DNA from: Eudorina sp. 2006-703-Eu-15
Taxonomy: Eukaryota; Chlorophyta; Chlorophyceae; Chlamydomonadales; Volvocaceae
DNA: 64,000 nucleotides
Direction of reading: 5' to 3'
Assembly (NCBI GenBank): GCA_003117195.1
Contig: BDSI01000031.1
Location: forward strand, 595,501 to 659,500
Below the pieces are notes generated by a model. It was given only the letters and a program-made list of their open reading frames with translations. It did no database searches and was not told where the DNA came from. Shown here in pieces: positions 55,201-64,000 of this stretch. Every line of letters begins with the position of its first letter. Positions within the stretch are counted from its first letter, which is position 1. Both the position numbers and the translations under genes were made by a program.

Positions 55201-58200
55201 GCTGCCCCGCCAGCAACCGCACCTCCTCTTTCCGCAGCTCGTGGTACATGGCGATGGCCAGGAGCAGCACAGACGCGTTCTGGGCCGGGGTCCACTTCTG
55301 CATCCGGTATCACAACGCAGCGTGTGTGTGTGTGTGTGTGGGCGGAAGGGTCGACGGGTGGCGTGCGTGCGGACAGGTCGTTCCAGTACCTTACCCTCCC
55401 TTCTACGGTGCGGCCTGCCTGTTCAGCGCACACGCCCGGAGCAGCGTCCGCTTGCATACTTGGCTTTCCATTTCAGTTCCACGCATCCAAAAACCGTCCG
55501 AGCTCTCCAAAACGTTGGTGTAAGATGGCGCTGTGAGCTGCCCAGCAGACAACGTATACATGAAGCCTGACAGTTGGCGCCCTCGAGCGATATGGCAACG
55601 GCTCAAGAGTCGGGTACCTTGATCGCGGCGAGCGCCCAGACGGCTCACCTGGCTGGCGTTGGTGAGTCCCAGCGCCCGTGACGCGCTCGCCTGCGGCAGC
55701 TCTGCACCCTTGGCCGCCTCCAGGGCCGCTCGCACCGCCGTCATCTCCGCCTCCGGCACCAGCTCCCCCAGCCGCAGCGGCCTGGGCGGGGGCCGCTTCT
55801 CCCACAGCTCCTGCGCGAGGCACGACCCACGGAGGGGAGAGCGCATTGTGAGACCCCATCACGGAGCCAGGCGCCCCTCCCAGTCAACCCGTAGCAGCTT
55901 CACGTCGTTGCCTCGCCCCCGATAACCCAGCTGCGCCTCGCCTAATCGAGCACCGACCATACACGTGATACCTACACGATTTCAACACAACAGCAATGTT
56001 CACAACACGATTTTGGTCATTGACGAGACCAGCTTTGAAGCAAAGAAGGCAAGGAGGGCCAACAGGCCGCGGGGCGGCGCTGCTTGGGCCGGCGGATTTC
56101 TCGCTGCCACGGCTGCACCTGCCTTGACGCCCGCCAGCTGCTCGATGTCGGAGGTGTAGACCCGCTCGAAGACCCGCGCCGCGTACTCCAGGGCCGCCTC
56201 GCCGTCGCGGCGCAGGAAGAATGACGGGTCCTCGGCGGGCGCGGCCGCGGCCGCCGCTGCGCCTTCACTCTCGGCCGCCCCGGACTCCGCCTTTCCGCCG
56301 CCCGACTCGTCCGCCTTGTCCGCTTGGTGTGCCTGGCCGTCCTCCCGCCGGGCCTGGTCGTCCAAATCTGCGCCGGGGCCGCTGCTTGGTCGTCAATGAT
56401 CCATGGGCTGGCAGGTGCCAGACGCAACAGCTCCCTCTCATCAGCCGCTACGCATCAGACCCCGACGCCAGAGCCAACCCACAGCAGAACACAGCTTCAC
56501 CGAGCAGCACTGAAAAACTCACGGCGCTTGGAAATCCACAGCACAGGCACCAAGCAATAACGACCACGTCCCACTGAACCCTCTTGAAGCAAGCAGGGGA
56601 ATCAGCACCAGTAGCGCTGCTCACCGGACACGGCCTCAGGCCTGCCGAACAGGCGGTTGAAAAGGAGGTCCTTGGACCAGACAATGGTGTGGATGGGCCG
56701 GTCGGGCGTGTTGCGCAGCGTGCAGATGGGGAAGGTCTTGGGGGTGGGCTTGGGCTGGCACTCGAAGCACTCGGTGCGGCCCTTGAGGTGCACCGTCACC
56801 TGGGCCAGGACAGCACGGGGGTAGCAGCAGGGGCTCAGACCAGCCCTGACTGAAACCAGCAGCAGCAGCAGCAGCGGGGTCGGCCGGGGGCCGAGCTGGG
56901 CCCAACAGGCTCCGCAACATAAGCGCGCCACGCAGACTCAGCCTGGCAGAGTGCAACTCCCATGGAGCTTTCTGGCAAGACCCATACTTCAACACCTGGC
57001 AGACAGGATCCATCATTTTCGACTTGCCAACCAAGCTGCCCGCAGATACGCGCTGATCCACCGCGGCGGCTCACGAGGCAGGTCCCGCTCAGCTTGACGA
57101 CTCTGCTTGCGATCAATCGATGTGTAACTCACGTATAAGCATGTTGGGCGTAAATATAGCGGAGGCTGGCAGGTATCATCCTGTAAGGCCGAGCGGGGCT
57201 GGCGCCTACGACCCACCTGCCCTAGGTAGCCTGCAGTGCCCGACTCCACCAGCGGCCGCTCCGCAGCCAGGCACAGCCGGTTCACGTGCCGCCGGGCCTG
57301 CACATCAGCACACGATGGGCAGAGCGACCATTGACGACACAGCGGCCAAGCGCAAGGATGCGGGATGCAGAGAATGTTAGGGAGGTATACACTTGCCGCC
57401 CAGAGCCGCTGAGAGAGCGGGCATCCCGGGGATTGACCACTATCCAGCGGATAAGAAACCTAAATAACCTTAGGTAGGAGCGCTGCCACCCTCCCGTCCC
57501 GAGCCACCAAGCGCGTCCGAAACAGATGCGCGTGGGCTGGGTCGGGCGGGTCGGGTGGGTTCTTTTTCCGAACACATGCGGACGGGGTGCTCGCTAAACA
57601 TATGCCTAACGCAGCAGCCATGGCAGGGGCCACAGATTTTCTCTTTCTTGGCTGCAACAGGAACGCAACTCGGCGCCCGCGCGAAATCATCTTCCCCGGT
57701 GGGTGCATGGACGGAATCACACTGCATTGCTCAAAAAAGGTGTTCCCCGAACCACCCCTCCCCCGCACACCCAATCCGACCCTCCCCCCTCGAGCCAATC
57801 CTGGAACCCCAAACACGCCCGACTACCCACGGCACCTCCAGGTTGTCCAGGCCGTTCAGCACAATGTCGAAGCCCCGGAAGAAGTCCATATCGAAGCGGC
57901 CCTCCTTGATGTTGGCGTGATGAGCTACGATCGACGCCGCGGGGCAGAAACCCTGAGGGCCGCCGGGGCCGGGTCCCCATGTGCGCCGGAGGCATGGCGG
58001 GAGGGAGGAAGGGAGGGGCGCGGATCAGCCGATTACTGGTCACCGCAGCTACCAACGAACTCCGCGCTGAGTGGCTCTCGCTCCGGGTGCGGATACCGGC
58101 ACCAGGCCCGCACTGAGAAGGAGATCCCTAAGACAGGCGCACGTAGCACACGAGTGTGTCCACGACGCGCCTGCCCTGCCCCTGTGACTGAACATCGTCG

Positions 58201-59069
58201 GGATCCGCAGGCCTGGGGGAGTACGCCTATTTGCTGGCTTAGTGGCCGTGTCCAGCCCCGGCGTCAGGCCCTGCGAGACATGTGACAGCACGGCCTCGAG
58301 CATCCCGGCAGGCGCCCGAGCGACGCACCTTGACCACCTGTGCCGCCGTGTTTGCCTTGCTCTGGCCCACATGGTGTTTGCGGAACAGGAACTGGCGGTT
58401 CAGGTTGGAGGTCTCTATGGTGTCGAGGTCAATCTACGGCAGTCGGGGAGGTGAATGCTGGACCTCAGCGATGCGAATGCAGAACGTCTGCGGAGGGCCC
58501 GTGCACAGCAGGGCAGGCTATCATCGCCGCGAGCCACCGATGCCTGATGGCTGTTGGGCGCTAGCAAACCCAGCCATGATTCAGTGGGAAATGTTTATGC
58601 ACATGCAAGTAAAGAACATCTGGCGGAGGCTGGGGGCGGGGAACGTTTTGGGTAAATGTCGCTTCTTTTTAAGCCACCGTGTCGACCCGAGGTGTCTACA
58701 ATCCCAAACAGGCACCTTCGCCGGTTCTATGCTGGGCCATTAGAGACGTTGCTGCCGTTGCTGTTAAAGGGTGTTGCGGCCGCATTCCAGGTGCATCGGG
58801 CTGGGGAGGGAAAGGACCCAAGGGACGGTGAGGACACGTATTGAAGTGGACGCGACCCAGCCCGGCGTTCACCTTGAATATTGTAAATATATGTGTCAAT
58901 ACTCAATGCAGCCGGCGTACCAAGACTCTGTGAAGTGCCTTATACAGCATTCCCACGAATCACCATATCCTTACCACTTCTATGTTCCTGAAACCCGTGC
59001 AGACCAGGGTCTTCAGTAATTCGCATCCAATTCCGCCAGCTCCAACGCAGAGGACCTTTGCTGACTTGA
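52251..59069 (-). CDS. UBA2: SUMO-activating enzyme catalytic subunit 2 (UBA2/SAE2)
   Basis: With AOS1/SAE1, adenylates SUMO and takes it as a thioester, mainly in the nucleus. Minus-strand exons: 58975-59069 or longer (nucleotide loop [11 protein letters not shown]), 58329-58433 ([20 protein letters not shown]), 57836-57952, 57217-57297 ([12 protein letters not shown]), 56625-56799 (active-site Cys in [19 protein letters not shown]), 56123-56367, 55649-55810, 55223-55297, 54868-54966, 54534-54642, 54209-54351, 53868-53964, 53513-53667, 53054-53211, 52638-52731, 52251-52373. Zinc pairs ECFECQ and CMVCG, the Ub-like domain ([16 protein letters not shown]) and a basic/acidic tail ([23 protein letters not shown]) are present. 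About 680 residues fits the family (human 640). The intron after 56123 has a GC donor. The initiating exon, and a very short exon expected between 58329 and 57952, were not identified. Confidence 0.93.
55322..55341. repeat. GT microsatellite in a UBA2 intron
   Basis: About ten GT dinucleotides between exons 55649-55810 and 55223-55297. Confidence 0.85.
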
Positions 59070-60023
59070 TCTGTGAGGTTTCGCGCCAAATGAAGCTCAG
59101 CAGTTGTAGTATATCAGGCAAAGCGGAATGTTCTATTGTCAAAATGTAAATATCGTGCGCCTTGCCTTTTCTTGAAGGTCCTTTGTGCGCAGAACAGCAG
59201 GCCATGTGGGTTCTGCCGGCGCCTCCACGGACATAATTGGTACCTATATATTCTTATATTTTCTGACAAGTTTATTGATGTGATTATTATGCGTAACACA
59301 GTACACCTCTGGTCAAGTCGCAAGTATCTTTCCCATCTCCGAAACGAGTTGTCGACAACTGCAGACTGCTATTATACGAAATACCCTAACTGCTGCCTTA
59401 AGAAAATCACCTGTCACAACAATGTAATTGCATCCCGATTCCTCGTGAAGGCGCTGTACAACTACTAACCGCAACACAACAGCACCCGCAGCTCCTCACG
59501 ACGGCATCTCGGCTTGAAGGCGCTGTCAACCGGCAAACCCTAGGGCCAACGGCCACTCCTTTTTGGCCTATTTATCCCCCTCAGGTCCATGTTTGAACCC
59601 TGTACCCGTACCTTCACTGGTAACCTCACAAGAGACTGACTTGAGCAAGCCTCCACCAGCACCATTGAAGTCACCCGAAATAAACCATGCAACCAAATCC
59701 TGTGCCTGCCACAGTCCGCATCGGTCAGCCTTCGCATTCGCCTACGAAGCCCAACAACCCTCGCATCGTGTATGCTTTCCAGCTACAGTCGCCACAACCG
59801 TAGCCGCCGTGGCTTCCGGCAGCCCCAAACCCACGTCTCTCTGTTTTGGCACGGCGAAAACGATGCCAAGCGGCGAAAACAATGCCAAGCGCTCTCGTTC
59901 ACGCACACCGAAAGCGCTTGCCTATGTATATACCGAAACCGTGCATCTACCTCGCTGCTAATAGACCACACTGCCCCCCACCGGGAGAGGCAAACGAGCC
60001 TCCGTCCGGACGGCCCGCCCTGC

Positions 60024-60085
60024 AGGTTGGGTCAGGCAGGTAGGTTGGGTCAGGTTGGGTCAGGTTGGGTCAGGAAGGTAGGTTG
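60024..60085. repeat. tandem GGTTGGGTCA repeat
   Basis: Four to five degenerate copies of the decamer GGTTGGGTCA, with GGCAGGTA/GGAAGGTA interruptions. Confidence 0.8.
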
Positions 60086-60883
60086 CTGCAGGGCACCCTT
60101 CCCCGCACCCCTCCCCGCCTCCTTTCCACCGCGCTGACGAATGGGGAACCCGCGGTGACGCCCCACCCACCCACCCACCCAGTGAGGACCTTGAGGATCA
60201 AAAGCCACAATGTTGCACACCCGTTCGCGATACGGGTCCACCTTGTAACGGTTACATAATGTTGCAGCAACCTTAACGCTGCAGCAACAGCAACTGTAGC
60301 ACTGACTCTTCCGTACAGTGTCGCGACACGGCATGCGCCATCCGCCATGAACCTGTTATGACTCCCCCCCCTCCCCCTCCTTCTACATTCACTCCCACCT
60401 CCTCCCGCCCACCCCACCTGCCCACTGTGGTGCGGCCCCGCCCACCCAGCTCCCGCAGCACCGCCGACCCTCCCCCGGTACCCCACCGGTTGCCCCTCCC
60501 GGCCATCCAGGCCATCCTAGCGCTGCCCCATGGGTCCCCCCTGCAGTCCACCCGGTTGGGGGTGGTGACAACCACCGGTTGCGGCACCAGCAGCCCATGC
60601 GCCCCACCCGGCCCCAGCTCCGGCACGTGGCCTAGCCACCTAGCGAGCTGACGAGGCGCCGCCTCACCCCCTTGATTGCCCATCGGCACCTTGCCCCGTG
60701 TCGCCCTCCGCGAGCCCGAGCCTTGCCGGCCCCGTCTTGCCACACCGGGGGCGAGGCGAGTTCCACCCAGACATCGGCTCACTGCCCACTGCCCACCCTC
60801 AAGCGCGCCGCCTCTCTCTTTCCGCCCCATCCGGCACGGGAGATGGACCCGGCTGCTGCCATGACGTCGCCCTGCCCTGCAAC

Positions 60884-60945
60884 GGGGGGAGGGGCAGGGG
60901 GAGGGGGAGGCAGGGGTGGCAGGGGCAGGGCAGGGCGGAGGCCGC
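60884..60945. repeat. G-run-rich tract, possible G-quadruplex
   Basis: Successive runs of three to six G (GGGGGGAGGGGCAGGGGGAG and onward) on the plus strand. Structure-forming potential is inference. Confidence 0.55.
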
Positions 60946-61267
60946 ATACCCCGCGTAGGGGTTAAACCAGCTGTCCACAAAATCGTGGGGGCGGCCATAC
61001 AGGAGCCGACCTAGTAAAGCTAGGTGTCCCAGGGGCTAGGGCACATCATCATGCAGAGACAAGTACGGTAGGGGCGCACGGGGCCCCAACCGCTGGTACG
61101 CACAGCCCGGCCGCGACGCGTTGCCGCGACGCATGGCGACTGGGTTCTTGGGCTTCGCACCCCTGCAAAGCCGCCAGGTAAACGGGAGTCGAGGGGGCAA
61201 ACCAGGGTCTCAGCGAAACGTAATCAACGACCAACGAACATCGTGGGGCTAGTGCAGAAACGCGGAA

Positions 61268-64000
61268 TGGGGCACTATCCACGCATAGTCCCTCCTCCCA
61301 AGCCCGGACCCAGGCATAGTCACTCCTCTCCAGCCCGGAGCCCACGCATAGTCCCATCTCGCCAGCCCGCCCCTCCCAACCCACGCATAGTCCCATCTCG
61401 CCAGCACGCCCCTCCCAACCCACGCATAGTCGATCCTCCCCAGCCCGGAACCCACGCATAGTCGATCCTCCCCAGCCCGGAACCAACGCATAGCCCTTTT
61501 CCCAAGCCCGCTCCTCCCAACCCACGCATTGTCTCTCCTCCCAAGCCCGCGACTCCCAACCGACGCATTTTCTCTCTTCCCCAGCCCGCGACTCCAAACC
61601 CACGCATAGTCCCTCCTCCCCGGCCCGCCCCTCTCACCCACGAATATTCCCTCCTCTCAAGCCCGGAGCCACGCATAGTCCCTCCTCCCAAGCCCGCCCC
61701 TCCCAACCCTCGCATAGTCCCTCCTCCCCATGCCACTCCCAACCGACGCATTTTCTCTCTTCCCCAGCCCGCGACTCCAAACCCACGCATAGTCCCTCCT
61801 CCCCGGCCCGCCCCTCTCACCCACGAATATTCCCTCCTCTCAAGCCCGGAGCCACGCATAGTCCCTCCTCCCAAGCCCGCCCCTCCCAACCCTCGCATAG
61901 TCCCTCCTCCCCATGCCACCCCTCCCAAACCACGCATTTTCTCTCTTCCCCAGCCCGCGACTCCCATCCCACGCATAGTCCCTCCTCCCAAGCCCGCCCC
62001 TCCCAACCCTCGCATAGTCCCTCCTCCACATCCCGCCCCTCCCAAACCACGCATAGTCTCTCCCCCCCAGCCCGCGACTCCCATCCCACGCATAGTCTCT
62101 CCACCCCAGCCCGCCCGACCCAACCCATGCGTAGTCCCTCCTTCCCAGACTGCCCCTCCCATCCCACGCATAGTCCATCCTCCCCAGCACGCGACTCCCA
62201 ACCCACGCATATTCCCTTCTCCCCGGCCCGCCCCTCCCAACCCTCGCAAGTCCCTCCTCCCCAGCCGATCCCTCCCAACCCACGCATATTCCCTCCTTCC
62301 CAGCCCGCCCCTCCCAACCCTCGCATATTCCCTCCTCCCCAGCCTGCCCCTCCCAACCCAGGCATAGTCTCTCCTCCCCAGCCCGCCCCTCCCAACGCAT
62401 GCATAGTCCCATCTCGCCAGCCCGCCCCTCCCAACCCACGCATAGTCCCATCTCGCCAGCCTGCCCCTCCCAACCCACGCATAGTCCATCTTCCCCAGCA
62501 CGCCCCTCCCAAACCACGCATAGTTCCTCCTCCCCAGCCCGGCGCCCACGCATAATCCCTCCTCCCCAGCCCGGAACCCACGCATAGTCCCTCCTCCTAG
62601 GCCCGGAACCCACGTATAGTCCCTCTTCCCAAGCCCGCTCCTCCCAACCCACGCATTGTCTCTCCTCCCCAGCCCGCGACTCCCAACCGACGCATTTTCT
62701 CTCTTCCCCAGCCCGCGACTCCCATCCCACGCATAGTCTCTCCTCCCCAGCCCGCCCGACCCAACCAATGCGTAGCCCCTCCTTCCCAGACTGCCCCTCC
62801 CATCCCACGCATAGTCAATCCTCCCCAGCACGCGACTCCCAACCCACGCATATTCCCTTCTCCCCGGCCCGCCCCTCCCAACCCTCGCAAGTCCCTCCTC
62901 CCCAGCCCATCCCTTCCAACCCACGCATAGTCCCTCCTTCCCAGCCCGCCCCTCCCAACCCACGCATATTCCCATCTCGCCAGCCCGCCCCTCCCAACCC
63001 AAGCATAGTTCCTCCTCCCCAGCCCGGAAACCACGCATAGTCCTTCCTCCCCAGCCCGGAACCCACGCATAGCCCTTTTCCCAAGCCCGCTCCTCCCAAC
63101 CCACGCATTGTCTCTCCTCCCCAGCCCGCGACTCCCAACCGACGCATTTTCTCTCTTCCCCAGCCCGCGACTCCAAACCCACGCATAGTCCCTCCTCCCC
63201 GGCCCGCCCCTCTCACCCACGAATATTCCCTCCTCTCAAGCCCGGAGCCACGCATAGTCTCTCCCCCCCAGCCCGCGACTCCCATCCCACGCATAGTCCC
63301 TCCTCCCAAGCCCGCCCCTCCCAACCCTCGCATAGTCCCTCCTCCCCATCCCGCCCCTCCCAAACCACGCATAGTCTCTCCTCCACAGCCCGCCCGACCC
63401 AACCCATGCGTAGTCCCTCCTTCCCAGACTTCCCCTTCCCATCCCACGCATAGTCCATCGTCCCCAGCACGCGACTCCCAACCCACGCATATTCCCTTCT
63501 CCCCGGCCCGCCCCTCCCAACCCTCGCAAGTCCCTCCTCCCCAGCCCATCCCTCCCAACCCACGCATAGTCCCTCCTCCCCAGCCCGCCCCTCCCAACCC
63601 GCGCAGAGTCCCTCCTCCCCGGCCTGCCCCTCCCATCCCACGCATGTTCCAATCCTCCCCAGCCCGCCCTCCCAACCCCCGCATAGTCCCATCTCGCCAG
63701 CCGCCCCTCCCAACCCTCGCATAGTCCCATCTCGCCAGCCCGCCCCTCCCAACCCACGCAGTTTCCCTCCACCCCAGCCCGCCCTCCCAACCCACGCATA
63801 GCCCCTCCTCCCCAGCCCGCTCCTCCCAACCCACACATTGTCCCTCCTCCCCAGCCCGCCCTTCCAACCCACGCATAGTCCATCCTCCCCAGCCCTAACT
63901 CCCAACCCCTCATAGTCCCATCTCGCCAGCCCGCCCCTCCAAAACCCTCGCATAGTCCCATCTCGCCAGCCCGCCCCTCCCAACCCACGCAGTTTCCCTC
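61268..64000. repeat. 39-bp minisatellite array, continuing past the window end
   Basis: About 70 degenerate units with a consensus close to CCCGCCCCTCCCAACCCACG followed by CATAGTCCCTCCTCCCCAG (39 bp); some units are 32 or 38 bp. As 39 is a multiple of three, the minus strand stays open in several frames and gives 13-residue repeats (GRAGEEGLCVGWE, GGTMRGLGGAGWG). A longer period of about 640 bp is superimposed: the rare variant CATGCGTAGT or its near copy occurs at about 62126, 62767 and 63405. A block of roughly 190 bp is also repeated at about 61580, 61767 and 63167. Confidence 0.93.

Larger units (their letters stand above)
59070..61267. other. region upstream of UBA2, no supported gene
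   Basis: The first 400 bp is AT-rich and should contain the UBA2 promoter and first exon, which I could not place. Farther on, overlapping frames at 60273-60998 (minus) and 60358-60651 (plus) are Pro- or Gly-rich shadows of a C-rich strand. A TCCACCTTGTAACGG module is at about 60237. Confidence 0.45.

Noticed and set aside
60273..60998. Gly/Arg-rich minus-strand frame upstream of the satellite
   Set aside because: Shadow of a C-rich strand; neither strand shows domains or splice sites.
61268..64000. CRISPR array
   Set aside because: Units are contiguous, degenerate 39-bp repeats without unique spacers, in a eukaryotic genome.

Overview
The window is nuclear DNA from a green alga. It is GC-rich and its genes carry many short introns with GT(GAGT)/CAG borders. 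Long Ala/Gly/Pro/Ser-rich exons, GTAC-rich introns and several DNA transposons also fit a volvocine alga. A Volvox-like source is my inference; no species marker is present. There are no bacterial-style operons, no CRISPR and no rRNA.

Region by region. 1-10.2 kb: a transposon-rich segment. A full-length PIF/Harbinger element (434-3463) has split one copy of a 0.57-kb repeat; an intact, empty copy lies at about 9665-10240. Between them are a retrotransposon fragment, a short duplicated fragment of a membrane-protein gene, and a minus-strand flavin-dependent monooxygenase (FMO) gene with two MITE-like insertions in its introns and no recognisable C-terminal exon. 10.2-18.5 kb: two minus-strand paralogues of an unrecognised multi-pass membrane protein, with little else that can be supported. 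18.5-26.5 kb: a nine-exon minus-strand gene for a 1962-residue coiled-coil, low-complexity protein. 27.4-36.0 kb: on the plus strand, a 16-exon XPB (ERCC3-type TFIIH helicase) gene with an unusually long acidic, Gly-rich N-terminal extension. 36.0-41.3 kb: intergenic DNA with two non-autonomous hAT-like elements. 41.3-51.3 kb: a minus-strand gene for a PHD finger plus GNAT acetyltransferase-like protein (IDM1-like) with a very long disordered tail. 52.3-59.1 kb: a minus-strand UBA2 gene, the catalytic SUMO E1 subunit. 61.3-64.0 kb: a minisatellite with a 39-bp unit that runs off the window.

The conserved genes are housekeeping and nuclear-regulatory: transcription/DNA repair (XPB), SUMO activation (UBA2) and probable chromatin reading/acetylation (PHD-GNAT). 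They are not an operon. XPB and the coiled-coil gene diverge from a 0.9-kb intergenic region, and UBA2 and PHD-GNAT lie head to tail. Exon models were built by hand from splice sites and reading phase. For XPB, PHD-GNAT, the coiled-coil gene and UBA2 from its third annotated exon onward, phases agree across every junction; UBA2's 5' end and the FMO second exon are uncertain.
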